A DNA stretch of 64,000 nt. It comes from an uncultured Alistipes sp. (GTDB lineage: Bacteria; Bacteroidota; Bacteroidia; Bacteroidales; UBA932). The translations under genes and the position numbers were made by a program. Positions 16,909-25,154 of the stretch are shown here, piece by piece. Positions within the stretch are counted from its first letter, which is position 1; each line of letters opens with the position of its first letter. Where the stretch lies: NCBI GenBank assembly GCA_902388455.1, contig CABMPD010000011.1, positions 1-64,000 on the forward strand, written 5' to 3'. The notes under the pieces were generated by a model. That model made no database searches. It was given only the letters and a program-made list of their open reading frames with translations, and had not been told where the DNA came from.

Positions 16909-18945
16909 ATGAAGTTCGTAGACGTGATAATACCGCTGAAGTTCAGGGACTCCGTGACCTATTCGGTTCCGGAGGAGCTGGAGGGGAGCATAGTGCCCGG
17001 CAGTCTCGTGAGGGTGACGGTGGTGGGCAGGGCCTACACGGCGGTGGTGCTGAGGGTGAAGGATGAGCCGGAGTTCGACATCTCGAAGATAAAGCCGGTC
17101 AAGGAGGCGGTCAATTTTCCGCCGGTGACACAGGCCAATATGGACTTCCTGCGGCAGGTGGCGTCCTACTACATGTGCTCGCTGGGGGAGGCTTTCCGCT
17201 TCGCAGCCCCGTCTACGGTCAAGGCTCTCAAGCGGCCGAAACAGCAGGCCGCATCCGGTGATGGTGGGGCAGCTGACGGAACATCAGACAGCGGCGCAGA
17301 CATCAGGCCGGCATCCCCGGCAGACATCAGCCGGACGGAGCTGCCGGTCCTCTCGCCGGAACAGGAAACAGCGGCGGCAGATATCAGAAAGCACTTTGCA
17401 GCCGACCGGAACGTCCTCCTGCACGGAGTAACCGGCTCGGGCAAGACGGAGATCTACATCACTCTGGCGGCCGAATGTCTCAAAAGGGGGCTGAACGTAC
17501 TCTACCTCGTCCCGGAGATAGCCGTCAGCCGCCAGATCCAGAGCCGTCTGGCCGGGTATTTCCCAGACAGGCTACTGGTATACCACTCCAAGCAGACAGC
17601 TCCGCACAGGCGGGAGGTCTACAGCAGGGTGGCCTCCGACACAGAACTGCACATCGTCCTGGGCCTCCGCTCCGCCCTCTTCCTGCCCCACAGCCGCCTG
17701 GGCCTCATCATAGTAGACGAAGAGCACGACCAGTCCTACAAACAGACCGACCAGGCTCCCCGCTACCACGGCCGGGACACCGCCCTGATGCTGGGCCGGA
17801 TCCAGGGCTGCCCGGTACTCCTCGGTTCCGCTACCCCCTCCTTCGAGAGCCTGTACAACGTACGCACCGGCAGGCTGGAATACGTCCCCCTCTCCCACCG
17901 CTATTTCGAGGGCGGCGGCAGCACAGTCACTATCGTGGACATGCCCCTGCAGAGACGCAGGAATGCCGTGAAAGGGGCATTTTCCCTGACTCTGCTCAAG
18001 GCCATAACAGCCCGGCTGGAAAGGCATGAGCAGGTGCTCGTCTTCCGTTCCCGGAGAGCCTACGCCTCGGCCATGGAATGCCCTGACTGCGGCTTCATAC
18101 CCCGCTGCCCCTCCTGCAACATTCCCATGAGCTACCACAAGTTCAGCCACAGTCTGAGCTGCCACTGGTGCGGACATTCGGAGCCGGCCCCCGCCGCCTG
18201 CCCCCAATGTGGGAAAGCTCCGATGAAGTTCCTGGGAGACGGCACCGAGAAGATAGAGGAAGAGCTGCGGACATTCTTCCCAGATGCCCGCATAGAACGC
18301 TTCGACGCGGACACCACCAAGGACAAAAAAGAGGAAACGAGGATTCTGAGACAGTTCTCCGAAGGGAAAATAGATATTCTGGTCGGCACCCAGATGATAT
18401 CCAAGGGGTTCGATTTCAAGCACCTGACCCTGACGGCAGTACTCAAGGCCGAGGCCGTGACCTCGGTATTCGACTTCCGGGCGGACGAGAGGGCCCTCCA
18501 GCTGCTCCTGCAGTTCATGGGCAGGGCAGGCCGCAGGGACACTCCGGGTGAAATGATCATCCAGACCAGCCGGGCGGACCATCCGGTATTCCGTATGCTG
18601 CGGCTTCCGGAGGAGGGGAACCTCGAGTCTTTGATGGAGGAAAGGCGGGAATTCGGATATCCTCCTTTCACCAGAATCATCAGGCTGCTGCTCAAATCCC
18701 CTGATAAGGAAAAACTGGACAGCCTGGCAAAGGAAGTCTCAGACATTCTGGGAAAAAGCGGCTTCAGGGACATCTGCGGTCCCGCCGCCCCTCCGGTCGA
18801 GAAAAGCTCCGGGGAATTCCTGCTGCAGTTCCTGATAAAGACTGACCGCAGCCGCAGCTGGACTCAGGCCAAGGCACGGCTCTACAGCCGGCTCCGCGGT
18901 TTTCCGGCAGCCTCCCTGACCATAGACGTGGATCCGGTGTTCTGA
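16909..18945 (+). CDS. priA: primosomal protein N' (replication restart helicase PriA)
   Basis: A 678-aa protein, slightly short for the family. It acts in the cytoplasm, recognising stalled or repaired replication forks and loading the replicative helicase. Visible parts are an N-terminal DNA-binding domain (MKFVDVIIPLKFRDSVTYSVP) and helicase motif I GVTGSGKTEIY at about residues 172-182. Motif II DEEHD is at about 270, and GSATPSFES is motif III. A zinc-binding block with paired cysteines (CPDCGFIPRCPSC, CHWCG, CPQCG) spans about 390-435. Motif VI-like FMGRAGRRD is also present. The C-terminus (LTIDVDPVF) is intact. It is a single-gene unit flanked by repeat array B upstream and a hairpin downstream. 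Confidence 0.96.
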   Translation: MKFVDVIIPLKFRDSVTYSVPEELEGSIVPGSLVRVTVVGRAYTAVVLRVKDEPEFDISKIKPVKEAVNFPPVTQANMDFLRQVASYYMCSLGEAFRFAAPSTVKALKRPKQQAASGDGGAADGTSDSGADIRPASPADISRTELPVLSPEQETAAADIRKHFAADRNVLLHGVTGSGKTEIYITLAAECLKRGLNVLYLVPEIAVSRQIQSRLAGYFPDRLLVYHSKQTAPHRREVYSRVASDTELHIVLGLRSALFLPHSRLGLIIVDEEHDQSYKQTDQAPRYHGRDTALMLGRIQGCPVLLGSATPSFESLYNVRTGRLEYVPLSHRYFEGGGSTVTIVDMPLQRRRNAVKGAFSLTLLKAITARLERHEQVLVFRSRRAYASAMECPDCGFIPRCPSCNIPMSYHKFSHSLSCHWCGHSEPAPAACPQCGKAPMKFLGDGTEKIEEELRTFFPDARIERFDADTTKDKKEETRILRQFSEGKIDILVGTQMISKGFDFKHLTLTAVLKAEAVTSVFDFRADERALQLLLQFMGRAGRRDTPGEMIIQTSRADHPVFRMLRLPEEGNLESLMEERREFGYPPFTRIIRLLLKSPDKEKLDSLAKEVSDILGKSGFRDICGPAAPPVEKSSGEFLLQFLIKTDRSRSWTQAKARLYSRLRGFPAASLTIDVDPVF

Positions 18946-18956
18946 CAGGACAAAGA

Positions 18957-18987
18957 AAAGGCCGCACCGTATGCCCGGCACGGCCTT
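18957..18987. terminator. hairpin between convergent priA and membrane-protein gene
   Basis: AAGGCCG and CGGCCTT arms (18958-18964 and 18981-18987) enclose a GC-rich interior that can pair partly (CCG/CGG). An A run precedes and a short T-rich stretch follows. The position between convergent stop codons suits a bidirectional intrinsic terminator. Confidence 0.55.
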
Positions 18988-19014
18988 CTCAAAGTTTTTC
19001 ATAGTCAGTACTCA

Positions 19015-20271
19015 TCAGTCTTTCTTAGCCTTCGATGCGGCAGAAGAAGCGGCTACCTTGGCCTTGGCCAGCAGGGGCGCCCAGTTGTAGTTGCGCCTGA
19101 GACCCTGGATGGTCATATAAAGCATCAGAATACATGACACTATGCAGACCAAAGCAAACGCAGCGATATACAGGCATGCCTTCATTATCATCACAGGTGC
19201 ATTGGTTCCTGCATCGTAAGATCTTTCGGTATGTCCGTCGCTGTACTTCCTCACAGTCTGGATCCAGCTTATCGAGGCGGCGCTGCCCATCATCATCGCC
19301 GACAGGGCGTATGTAAACTTGCTGATGCCCCTCAGAGTGCTGGACTCGGCCCTGGTTCGGGTCATGGTGTAGCCGTACGGACGCTCGGCGAAGATATAGA
19401 CAGGTATCAGGATGATGAAGAATATGTTCCAGGCCCTGACCGCCCGTTTCTCGGCCTTGGCGCTCTTGACCCACGAACCATACTCATCCAGCGCCATCTT
19501 CTTTATATCCTTGAAATCCATCTTATTGATCCTGTCGAACTCTTTCCTGCACTCCTTTGCATGGGCAAGGGACTCGTCACGCCGCTCCTCTAAGCTTTTC
19601 CTGACATCCCTCGACTGAGCGGTATCGGCCTTGGCGGCATATTCGTCAGCAGCCTCCATCGCACTGGCATAATAGGACTTCTGCTCATAAAGAGACAACA
19701 GCTTATAATTTTTAGCACTCAGATTAGCATATTTGACAAAACCGGCCGGACTGTAGAGATCTTCGGGAGTAGTATCCCAGTTGAGAACAGTATCTGTTTC
19801 CTCCCAGCCCTCCACAGCTGCGACATTCTCCTGCCTGTTCTCCACGCTTTCCTGCTTCTGATCCACTCTCCAGGATAGGAAGGCCACCGTAAGTATCACA
19901 CCGAGTATCACCTGCCACTGGAAGTTCCAGTGCCTTGTGGAGGACCAGTCCAGAATCTCGTCCAGTTCATCCAGACATATCTTGAGATACTGGTCGCTCA
20001 TGTCCACCCGCGCTTTCCTCGCCTTGTCGACCAGAGCACGCATCTGTTCTGTCTCCAGAGCGGTCTCGGGATAGATGTCGTCTATGCCCTTGTCTGTACC
20101 TGCCTGGGTGGTCACTGCCTGATAGAGATAGCCGTAAGCCTCGGCATTGGGGCTGTCGCTTTCCGACAACTTTTTCACTTCGACGATGTCGAACGACAGA
20201 TAGCCGTCACGCATCGCTTTCTTCCTGTTCTTGGGAGCTTTTTTCTTTTTCCCGTCTTGTTTTTGAGCCAT
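19015..20271 (-). CDS. uncharacterised four-TM membrane protein with charged coiled-coil region
   Basis: A 418-aa protein not recognised as a named family. The N-terminus is very lysine-rich (MAQKQDGKKKKAPKNRKK), then acidic and helical. A TM helix sits near residues 125-140 (VILGVILTVAFLSW). A long charged, probably coiled-coil stretch follows (about 145-275). Three more hydrophobic segments lie near 283-300, 325-345 and 375-400. The tail (WAPLLAKAKVAASSAASKAKKD) is again basic and alanine/lysine-rich. It is a single-gene unit with its own -7 box, between priA and the AraC gene. A stress or envelope role is only a guess. Confidence 0.8.
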   Translation of the reverse strand: MAQKQDGKKKKAPKNRKKAMRDGYLSFDIVEVKKLSESDSPNAEAYGYLYQAVTTQAGTDKGIDDIYPETALETEQMRALVDKARKARVDMSDQYLKICLDELDEILDWSSTRHWNFQWQVILGVILTVAFLSWRVDQKQESVENRQENVAAVEGWEETDTVLNWDTTPEDLYSPAGFVKYANLSAKNYKLLSLYEQKSYYASAMEAADEYAAKADTAQSRDVRKSLEERRDESLAHAKECRKEFDRINKMDFKDIKKMALDEYGSWVKSAKAEKRAVRAWNIFFIILIPVYIFAERPYGYTMTRTRAESSTLRGISKFTYALSAMMMGSAASISWIQTVRKYSDGHTERSYDAGTNAPVMIMKACLYIAAFALVCIVSCILMLYMTIQGLRRNYNWAPLLAKAKVAASSAASKAKKD

Positions 20272-20299
20272 ATTCGTAGGGTATTAGGTTTAACGTTTT

Positions 20300-20307
20300 C
20301 AAATATA
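20300..20307 (-). promoter_or_regulatory. -7 box TATATTTG of the four-TM protein gene
   Basis: The minus strand reads TATATTTG, 28 nt before the start codon, consistent with TAnnTTTG and a leader of about 21 nt. Confidence 0.6.
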
Positions 20308-20416
20308 GCAAAACACAAGACAGCGCACACGCCATCCTGTCAATATCGCGGGTCACTGGTTAAATACTCGGAAAACAAAGAAATACCAATACGTAAAATA
20401 CGCGTCAATGCGTACA

Positions 20417-21451
20417 TCACCGCCCTCTGAGCGCCCTCTCGCGGTACTGCTGCGGAGACATACCGTGCTTCTTGGAGAAGGCACGCCGGAAAGTAGAGAC
20501 CGAGTTGAAACCGGACATCTCGGCCAGCTGCTCGACCGACCAGTGTCCGGAGGGCTCGGCGAGCAGCCTCTCAGCCTCGGAGACCCGGTGCGAATTGATG
20601 TAGTCGTAGAATGTAGTGCCCACCTCCTGGTTGAGATAATTGGAAAGCGTGGTCCTGTTGGTTCCCAGCTCGGCCGCCAGTTCCGAAAGGGTCAGACGGG
20701 GAGAGCGGATAAAATAGCCGTTCGAAGCCAGTTCGCTAAGCTTCCGGGCAAAATACCACGAAGCGGCCGAGGAAGGCTGCAGATCCGACCAGATATCCTG
20801 TCCGGTCTGAGGCACGAAATAATAGGTATGGTAGGCCACTATGCCCCAGCTGACGGACAGAGTAACGTAATAGACAGCATCCAGGATATAGTCCAGCCTG
20901 GCCGACAGGAAGGTCCACAGCACCAGATTGGGCAGGAACAGGGCTATGCTCACCCACATCCAGCGGATGTCCATGTGGGTGATGTCCGAGCAGTTGTCCA
21001 GCAGCCTGCGCCTGTACTTTATGGTCATCCTCAGCACAACGCACATGCATACTGCGGAGAATACCGAGGCGAAGATAACCTGCAGGCTGAACATCCAGTC
21101 ATACGGCCATACTGCGTACAGGATGGTCATACCGACAAACGGTAATATCAGAAGCAGAAGCTTGGGAATGGTTATGCGCCCCGGAGAGATAACCTCGAAG
21201 GTATATACCACATAGAGGGGAACGGCCCAGTTGTCCACCGAGAGCAGGACTCTGTAAATGTATTCGTCAGCAGCCACATAGGGAATAAGATATACTATGT
21301 CCTTGACGAGATATGCCGCATACACGGCCAGGATTATACCTGTAATCACTCTCAGTCTGTTCTTCTTGAACACACACAGATACAGGGCCGCGGTCAGGGC
21401 GAAAAGGCCTGCCGCTATACCTCCTATCAACACCGTAACATATCCGAACAT
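20417..21451 (-). CDS. membrane-anchored AraC-family transcriptional regulator
   Basis: A 344-aa protein. The first about 215 residues are largely hydrophobic, with six or seven predicted TM segments (such as YVTVLIGGIAAGLFALTAALYL and MWVSIALFLPNLVLWTFLSARL). The C-terminal about 100 residues are an AraC helix-turn-helix pair: LTLSELAAELGTNRTTLSNYLN, then WSVEQLAEMSGFNSVSTFRRAF with the tail KKHGMSPQQYRERAL. Regulators of this build sit in the inner membrane and presumably sense a membrane or periplasmic signal. The gene starts 9 nt after the lipid kinase gene and is likely cotranscribed with it. The target genes are unknown. Confidence 0.92.
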   Translation of the reverse strand: MFGYVTVLIGGIAAGLFALTAALYLCVFKKNRLRVITGIILAVYAAYLVKDIVYLIPYVAADEYIYRVLLSVDNWAVPLYVVYTFEVISPGRITIPKLLLLILPFVGMTILYAVWPYDWMFSLQVIFASVFSAVCMCVVLRMTIKYRRRLLDNCSDITHMDIRWMWVSIALFLPNLVLWTFLSARLDYILDAVYYVTLSVSWGIVAYHTYYFVPQTGQDIWSDLQPSSAASWYFARKLSELASNGYFIRSPRLTLSELAAELGTNRTTLSNYLNQEVGTTFYDYINSHRVSEAERLLAEPSGHWSVEQLAEMSGFNSVSTFRRAFSKKHGMSPQQYRERALRGR

Positions 21452-21460
21452 ACTGCCTGT

Positions 21461-22402
21461 CTATTTAAAATCCCTGCCCACCACTACTCTGAGAGCCCTG
21501 GGCAGGACCTCCAGATTAATCGGCGTAGTACCCACCACCTCTCCGTCTATCTCCACCCTGTCGGGCTTACGCGAGATCACGCAGACCCTGGAGGCCGTCG
21601 TATGGGAGACTTCCCTTATCCTGTATATCGTACCTTTGAAAAGCTGTTTGAACAGCAGGAGAAACTTGATTTTGGACACCTTGCGGGCCACCATGACATT
21701 GACCAGCCCGTCGTCGGCCACGGCATCCGGCACCTGCATCATCCCGCCGCCGCTGTATTTTCCTATACCGAACGCTATGGAGAACATCTTCCCCGAAAAG
21801 AAATTCCTGCCGTCCACCACCACTTTCGAAGGATTGCTCGTACGGCTGACCAGAGCCTTGAAAGCGGCCTTGACGTATGCCAGGTCACCCGACTTTCCCT
21901 TGTTCTTGGAGGCATTGCATTTATGACAGATATTGGCATCAAGCCCCACCCCTGCCACATTCACCATATATCTGGCATTTCTTACACCGGCCTGAGAATA
22001 TTCCACGCGGGCAATATCCTGCATTACAGTCCTTCCTTCCAGGACTGTCTCTATGGCCTTGTCATAATCTTTTGGAATCCTGTACATTCTGGCCCAATCA
22101 TTGGCAGAGCCGGCAGGAAGCACTGCAAGAGTTATCTCATCCGAGGGTACTTCCTTCTGATAGAAGATTCCGTTAACTATTTCATGAAGCGTTCCGTCTC
22201 CTCCTACTGAGATAAAATTGCGGAAACCCCGCTTGAGAGAATATATAACCAGTTCGACTGCATGATATCGATGGGTCGTAAACACCTCTTCGAATGAAAA
22301 TCCCTTATCTTTGAGCATATTCGACAGCAGCGGCCACTCTCTTGCGACCCTGCCGCCCCCTGCATTGGGGTTAATTACTGCAATCCATGAACTGTCACTC
22401 AT
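21461..22402 (-). CDS. diacylglycerol/lipid kinase (YegS/DagK family)
   Basis: A 313-aa cytoplasmic enzyme expected to phosphorylate diacylglycerol or a related lipid with ATP. The N-terminal nucleotide-binding region has IAVINPNAGGGR and the signature GGDGTLHEIVNGI (about residues 75-88). The region LAVLPAGSANDWARM is the second glycine-rich motif. The C-terminal beta-sandwich includes IEVD-like VEIDGEVVGTTPINLEVLP, typical of DagK/YegS. Length is normal. It is divergent from parA and upstream of the AraC gene. The specific lipid substrate cannot be settled by sequence. Confidence 0.93.
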   Translation of the reverse strand: MSDSSWIAVINPNAGGGRVAREWPLLSNMLKDKGFSFEEVFTTHRYHAVELVIYSLKRGFRNFISVGGDGTLHEIVNGIFYQKEVPSDEITLAVLPAGSANDWARMYRIPKDYDKAIETVLEGRTVMQDIARVEYSQAGVRNARYMVNVAGVGLDANICHKCNASKNKGKSGDLAYVKAAFKALVSRTSNPSKVVVDGRNFFSGKMFSIAFGIGKYSGGGMMQVPDAVADDGLVNVMVARKVSKIKFLLLFKQLFKGTIYRIREVSHTTASRVCVISRKPDRVEIDGEVVGTTPINLEVLPRALRVVVGRDFK

Positions 22403-22444
22403 CTGTTTTGAAAAAATTTTCGCGAAAATAATATTAATTATCGG

Positions 22445-22470
22445 TTGGATGAAAAGAATTTCTAATTTTG
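22445..22470 (+). promoter_or_regulatory. promoter of the parAB operon
   Basis: A -7 box TAATTTTG (22463-22470) matches TAnnTTTG. A TTGG at 22445-22448 is a candidate -33 element, although the gap is a little short. The start codon of parA follows 22 nt after the -7 box. The region is shared with the divergent lipid kinase gene. Confidence 0.6.
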
Positions 22471-22492
22471 CAGATTAGCTTAAAAGAATAAT

Positions 22493-23260
22493 ATGGGTAA
22501 AATCATCGCAATCGCCAATCAGAAAGGAGGAGTAGGGAAGACTACTACGGCTATTAATCTCGCTGCATCCCTGGCAGTTCTGGAGAAGAAGACACTGCTT
22601 ATCGACGCTGATCCGCAGGCCAACACCACATCCGGTCTGGATTTCGATCCGGACTCAGACAGCGGCAGCACTCTGTATGAAGTTCTTATCGGTCAGAAAC
22701 GGATATCCGAGGTAATATTGGACACCGAGATAAAGGACCTCAAGGTAGTACCCTCACACATCAACCTGGTAGGAGCCGAGATTGAACTTCTGAATGTAGA
22801 GAATAAGGAGCTGGCCCTGAAAGAAGCACTCAGCGAAGTCATTTCCGGATATGACTACGTCATTATAGACTGTCCTCCTTCACTGGGGCTGATTACCGTC
22901 AACGGACTGACTGCCGCAAACTCGGTAATCATACCTGTCCAGACAGAGTTTTTCGCCCTTGAGGGACTGGGGAAACTGCTCAACACCATCAAGTTGATCC
23001 AAGCCAGACTGAATCCACTACTGAAGATTGAAGGGTTCCTTCTTACGATGTTCGACGGCCGTCTCAGACTGGCCAACCAAGTAGTAGAGGATGTACGCCA
23101 CCATTTCGGGAATATGGTGTTCAACACTGTCATCCAGCGTAATGTCCGCCTGAGCGAGGCGCCCTCACACGGCAAGCCTGTCATCCTTTACGATGCCATT
23201 TCGGCCGGAACCAACAACTATCTCAATCTGGCCCGCGAGATAATATCCAAGAATTCATAA
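22493..23260 (+). CDS. parA: chromosome-partitioning ATPase ParA/Soj
   Basis: A 255-aa deviant-Walker ATPase that dimerises on ATP, binds nucleoid DNA and moves ParB-parS complexes. Seen: the N-terminal motif [16 protein letters not shown] with the signature lysines, [14 protein letters not shown] (motif A'), and [16 protein letters not shown] (Walker B). Length fits the short chromosomal Soj type with no N-terminal HTH. It heads an operon with parB, a DUF5683 gene and a lytic transglycosylase, gaps 11-15 nt. This places it near the origin-proximal partition locus in many Bacteroidota. No parS site was identified by eye. Confidence 0.97.
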   Translation: MGKIIAIANQKGGVGKTTTAINLAASLAVLEKKTLLIDADPQANTTSGLDFDPDSDSGSTLYEVLIGQKRISEVILDTEIKDLKVVPSHINLVGAEIELLNVENKELALKEALSEVISGYDYVIIDCPPSLGLITVNGLTAANSVIIPVQTEFFALEGLGKLLNTIKLIQARLNPLLKIEGFLLTMFDGRLRLANQVVEDVRHHFGNMVFNTVIQRNVRLSEAPSHGKPVILYDAISAGTNNYLNLAREIISKNS

Positions 23261-23271
23261 CCTGTACCGCA

Positions 23272-24207
23272 ATGTCAAACAAAAGAGCAGCATTAGGCAA
23301 AGGTCTCGGCGCACTGATATCCGGTATGGATAATATCGGAACAGTCCCGGGCTCCGGAACTCCGGCATCAGCAACACCGTCTCCAACAGTTCCCGGCCCG
23401 GCAGCCATAAACGAGATTCCGGTAGACAAAATCTCGGCTAATCCGTATCAACCCCGCAGCAATTTCGACGAACAGGCCCTGTCCGAACTGACGGAATCCA
23501 TCCGCCATCTAGGTATCATTCAGCCCATTACTGTACGAAAAGTCGGCCTACGTTACCAGATTATCAGCGGAGAGCGCAGATTCAAGGCGGCACAGGCCGC
23601 CGGGCTGAACACGATTCCAGCCTATGTCAAGGACACAGATGATCAGGGAATGCTTGAAATGGCCATTGTCGAGAACATTCAGAGAGAGGATCTCGATGCG
23701 ATAGAGGTTGCCCTGAGTTTTCAGAGACTTATTGACGAATGCCACCTGACACAGGAGAGCATGGCTGACAAGGTTGGGAAAAAGCGTGCTACTGTAGCCA
23801 ACTATCTCCGTCTCTTAAAACTGCCTGCTGAGATTCAGGTATGCATCAGGGACAAGAAGATATCGATGGGACACGCAAAGGCTATCCTGGCTCTGACGGA
23901 TCCCGATCTTCAAATCAGCCTCTGCGACGAGATTGTCCGCAAAGGACTGTCTGTCCGCCAGGCAGAAACCAAGGCTCAGGCTATACTAAAGCAATCCACA
24001 ACCGTCATACCTGAAGATGGAAATGACAAAAAGCAGGTGAACGAGCTTCCCGACTCATATTACCGGGTTCTGGAAATAGTAGGAAAATATTTCGGGAACA
24101 ATATCAGCATCAAAAGATCTGAACAGGGGAAAGGAAGTTTCACTATCCAGTTTTCTTCGGACGAGGAAGTGGAATCATTTTTGAGAGCGATTGAGAACAT
24201 TAACTAA
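23272..24207 (+). CDS. parB: chromosome-partitioning protein ParB
   Basis: A 311-aa DNA-binding CTP-dependent clamp that loads at parS. The N-terminus RAALGKGLGALISG is the ParA-interacting peptide. The ParB/Srx-like domain follows (about 50-140) with ANPYQPRSNFDEQALSEL, LGIIQPITVRK and ISGERRFKAAQAAGL (the GERRxRA-type CTP motif). Then comes ENIQREDLDAIEVALSFQRLI and an HTH region (VGKKRATVANYLRLLKLP). The proline/serine-rich segment at about 25-45 is a normal variable linker. The C-terminus is the expected dimerisation domain. It is the second gene of the operon. Confidence 0.97.
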   Translation: MSNKRAALGKGLGALISGMDNIGTVPGSGTPASATPSPTVPGPAAINEIPVDKISANPYQPRSNFDEQALSELTESIRHLGIIQPITVRKVGLRYQIISGERRFKAAQAAGLNTIPAYVKDTDDQGMLEMAIVENIQREDLDAIEVALSFQRLIDECHLTQESMADKVGKKRATVANYLRLLKLPAEIQVCIRDKKISMGHAKAILALTDPDLQISLCDEIVRKGLSVRQAETKAQAILKQSTTVIPEDGNDKKQVNELPDSYYRVLEIVGKYFGNNISIKRSEQGKGSFTIQFSSDEEVESFLRAIENIN

Positions 24208-24222
24208 AAAGAAAGGAAACAG

Positions 24223-25140
24223 GTGCGGAAGACAGTATTAATCGCATTACTATTGATTCTCATACCTGCCGGCAGTTTGTCGGCCCAGTTTGCCACAGGC
24301 GGTACCGGCGGAGGAATGTCTTCTTCCAACAACGGCTCCCAGTCTGACAGCACTGCCCAGTCATACACCCTGAAGAGATATTTCAACTCATTGGCCCACA
24401 GAGATTCCATGGCAATAGGATGGTCTTTCGGGGGTTCAGTCATCCTACCCGGAACCGCGCAGATCTACAACAGCCAATATTGGAAACTGCCTATCATCTA
24501 CGGAGGTATAGGCGGTATGATAGGAGGCGGTATATACTATAATTCCCAGTTCAAAAAAACCGGGAACGAATCGGACCGGATGGCCCGCAATCTATTTTTC
24601 ATAGGTGCTGCCGTATTCTACTGGGGACAGATGCTGGATGGAGCCGTAAACTACAAATCCTATAGAGACCATCTTCCGGGCAGGGCGACAATCTATTCCA
24701 TCCTATGTCCCGGCCTTGGACAGATCTACAACCGCGAATACTGGAAACTGCCCATATACTACGGAGGATTGGCCGTAGCCGGTTATTTCTGGTATTACAA
24801 CGACATACAATACAAACGCTTCCAGAAAGACTACAACGCAGCTACCACCCCAGGAGGTAATTACGAGGGGTCTATTTCCGTAGACAATCTTCAATACTAC
24901 AGGGATTATTACCGTCGGTTCAGGGATTATTCAATAGTAGCGACAGTCCTTATATATCTTCTTCAAGTCATAGACGCCGACGTATTCGCGACCATGAGTT
25001 CATTTGATGTAAACCAGAATCTGAGCATGGACGTACAGCCGGCAGTAATACAACCGCTCAATTATGATTTCACCACCAACTACACATCCGCAATGCCGGC
25101 GGGCAGTGCCGTTGGAGTCCAGATACACTTTAATTTCTAG
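24223..25140 (+). CDS. DUF5683 domain-containing membrane protein
   Basis: A 305-aa protein with a GTG start, preceded by GAAAGG, and a signal peptide (MRKTVLIALLLILIPAGSLSAQF). It shows a duplicated motif, PGTAQIYNSQYWKLPIIYGG (about 75-94) and PGLGQIYNREYWKLPIYYGG (about 163-182), each followed by a hydrophobic helix. This doubled GxxQIYNxxYWKLPI pattern is the DUF5683 signature. The family is common beside parAB and mltD-like genes in Bacteroidota and is of unknown function. An envelope or cell-division link is plausible from context. Confidence 0.9.
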   Translation: MRKTVLIALLLILIPAGSLSAQFATGGTGGGMSSSNNGSQSDSTAQSYTLKRYFNSLAHRDSMAIGWSFGGSVILPGTAQIYNSQYWKLPIIYGGIGGMIGGGIYYNSQFKKTGNESDRMARNLFFIGAAVFYWGQMLDGAVNYKSYRDHLPGRATIYSILCPGLGQIYNREYWKLPIYYGGLAVAGYFWYYNDIQYKRFQKDYNAATTPGGNYEGSISVDNLQYYRDYYRRFRDYSIVATVLIYLLQVIDADVFATMSSFDVNQNLSMDVQPAVIQPLNYDFTTNYTSAMPAGSAVGVQIHFNF

Positions 25141-25154
25141 AATATTGTCCGAAA

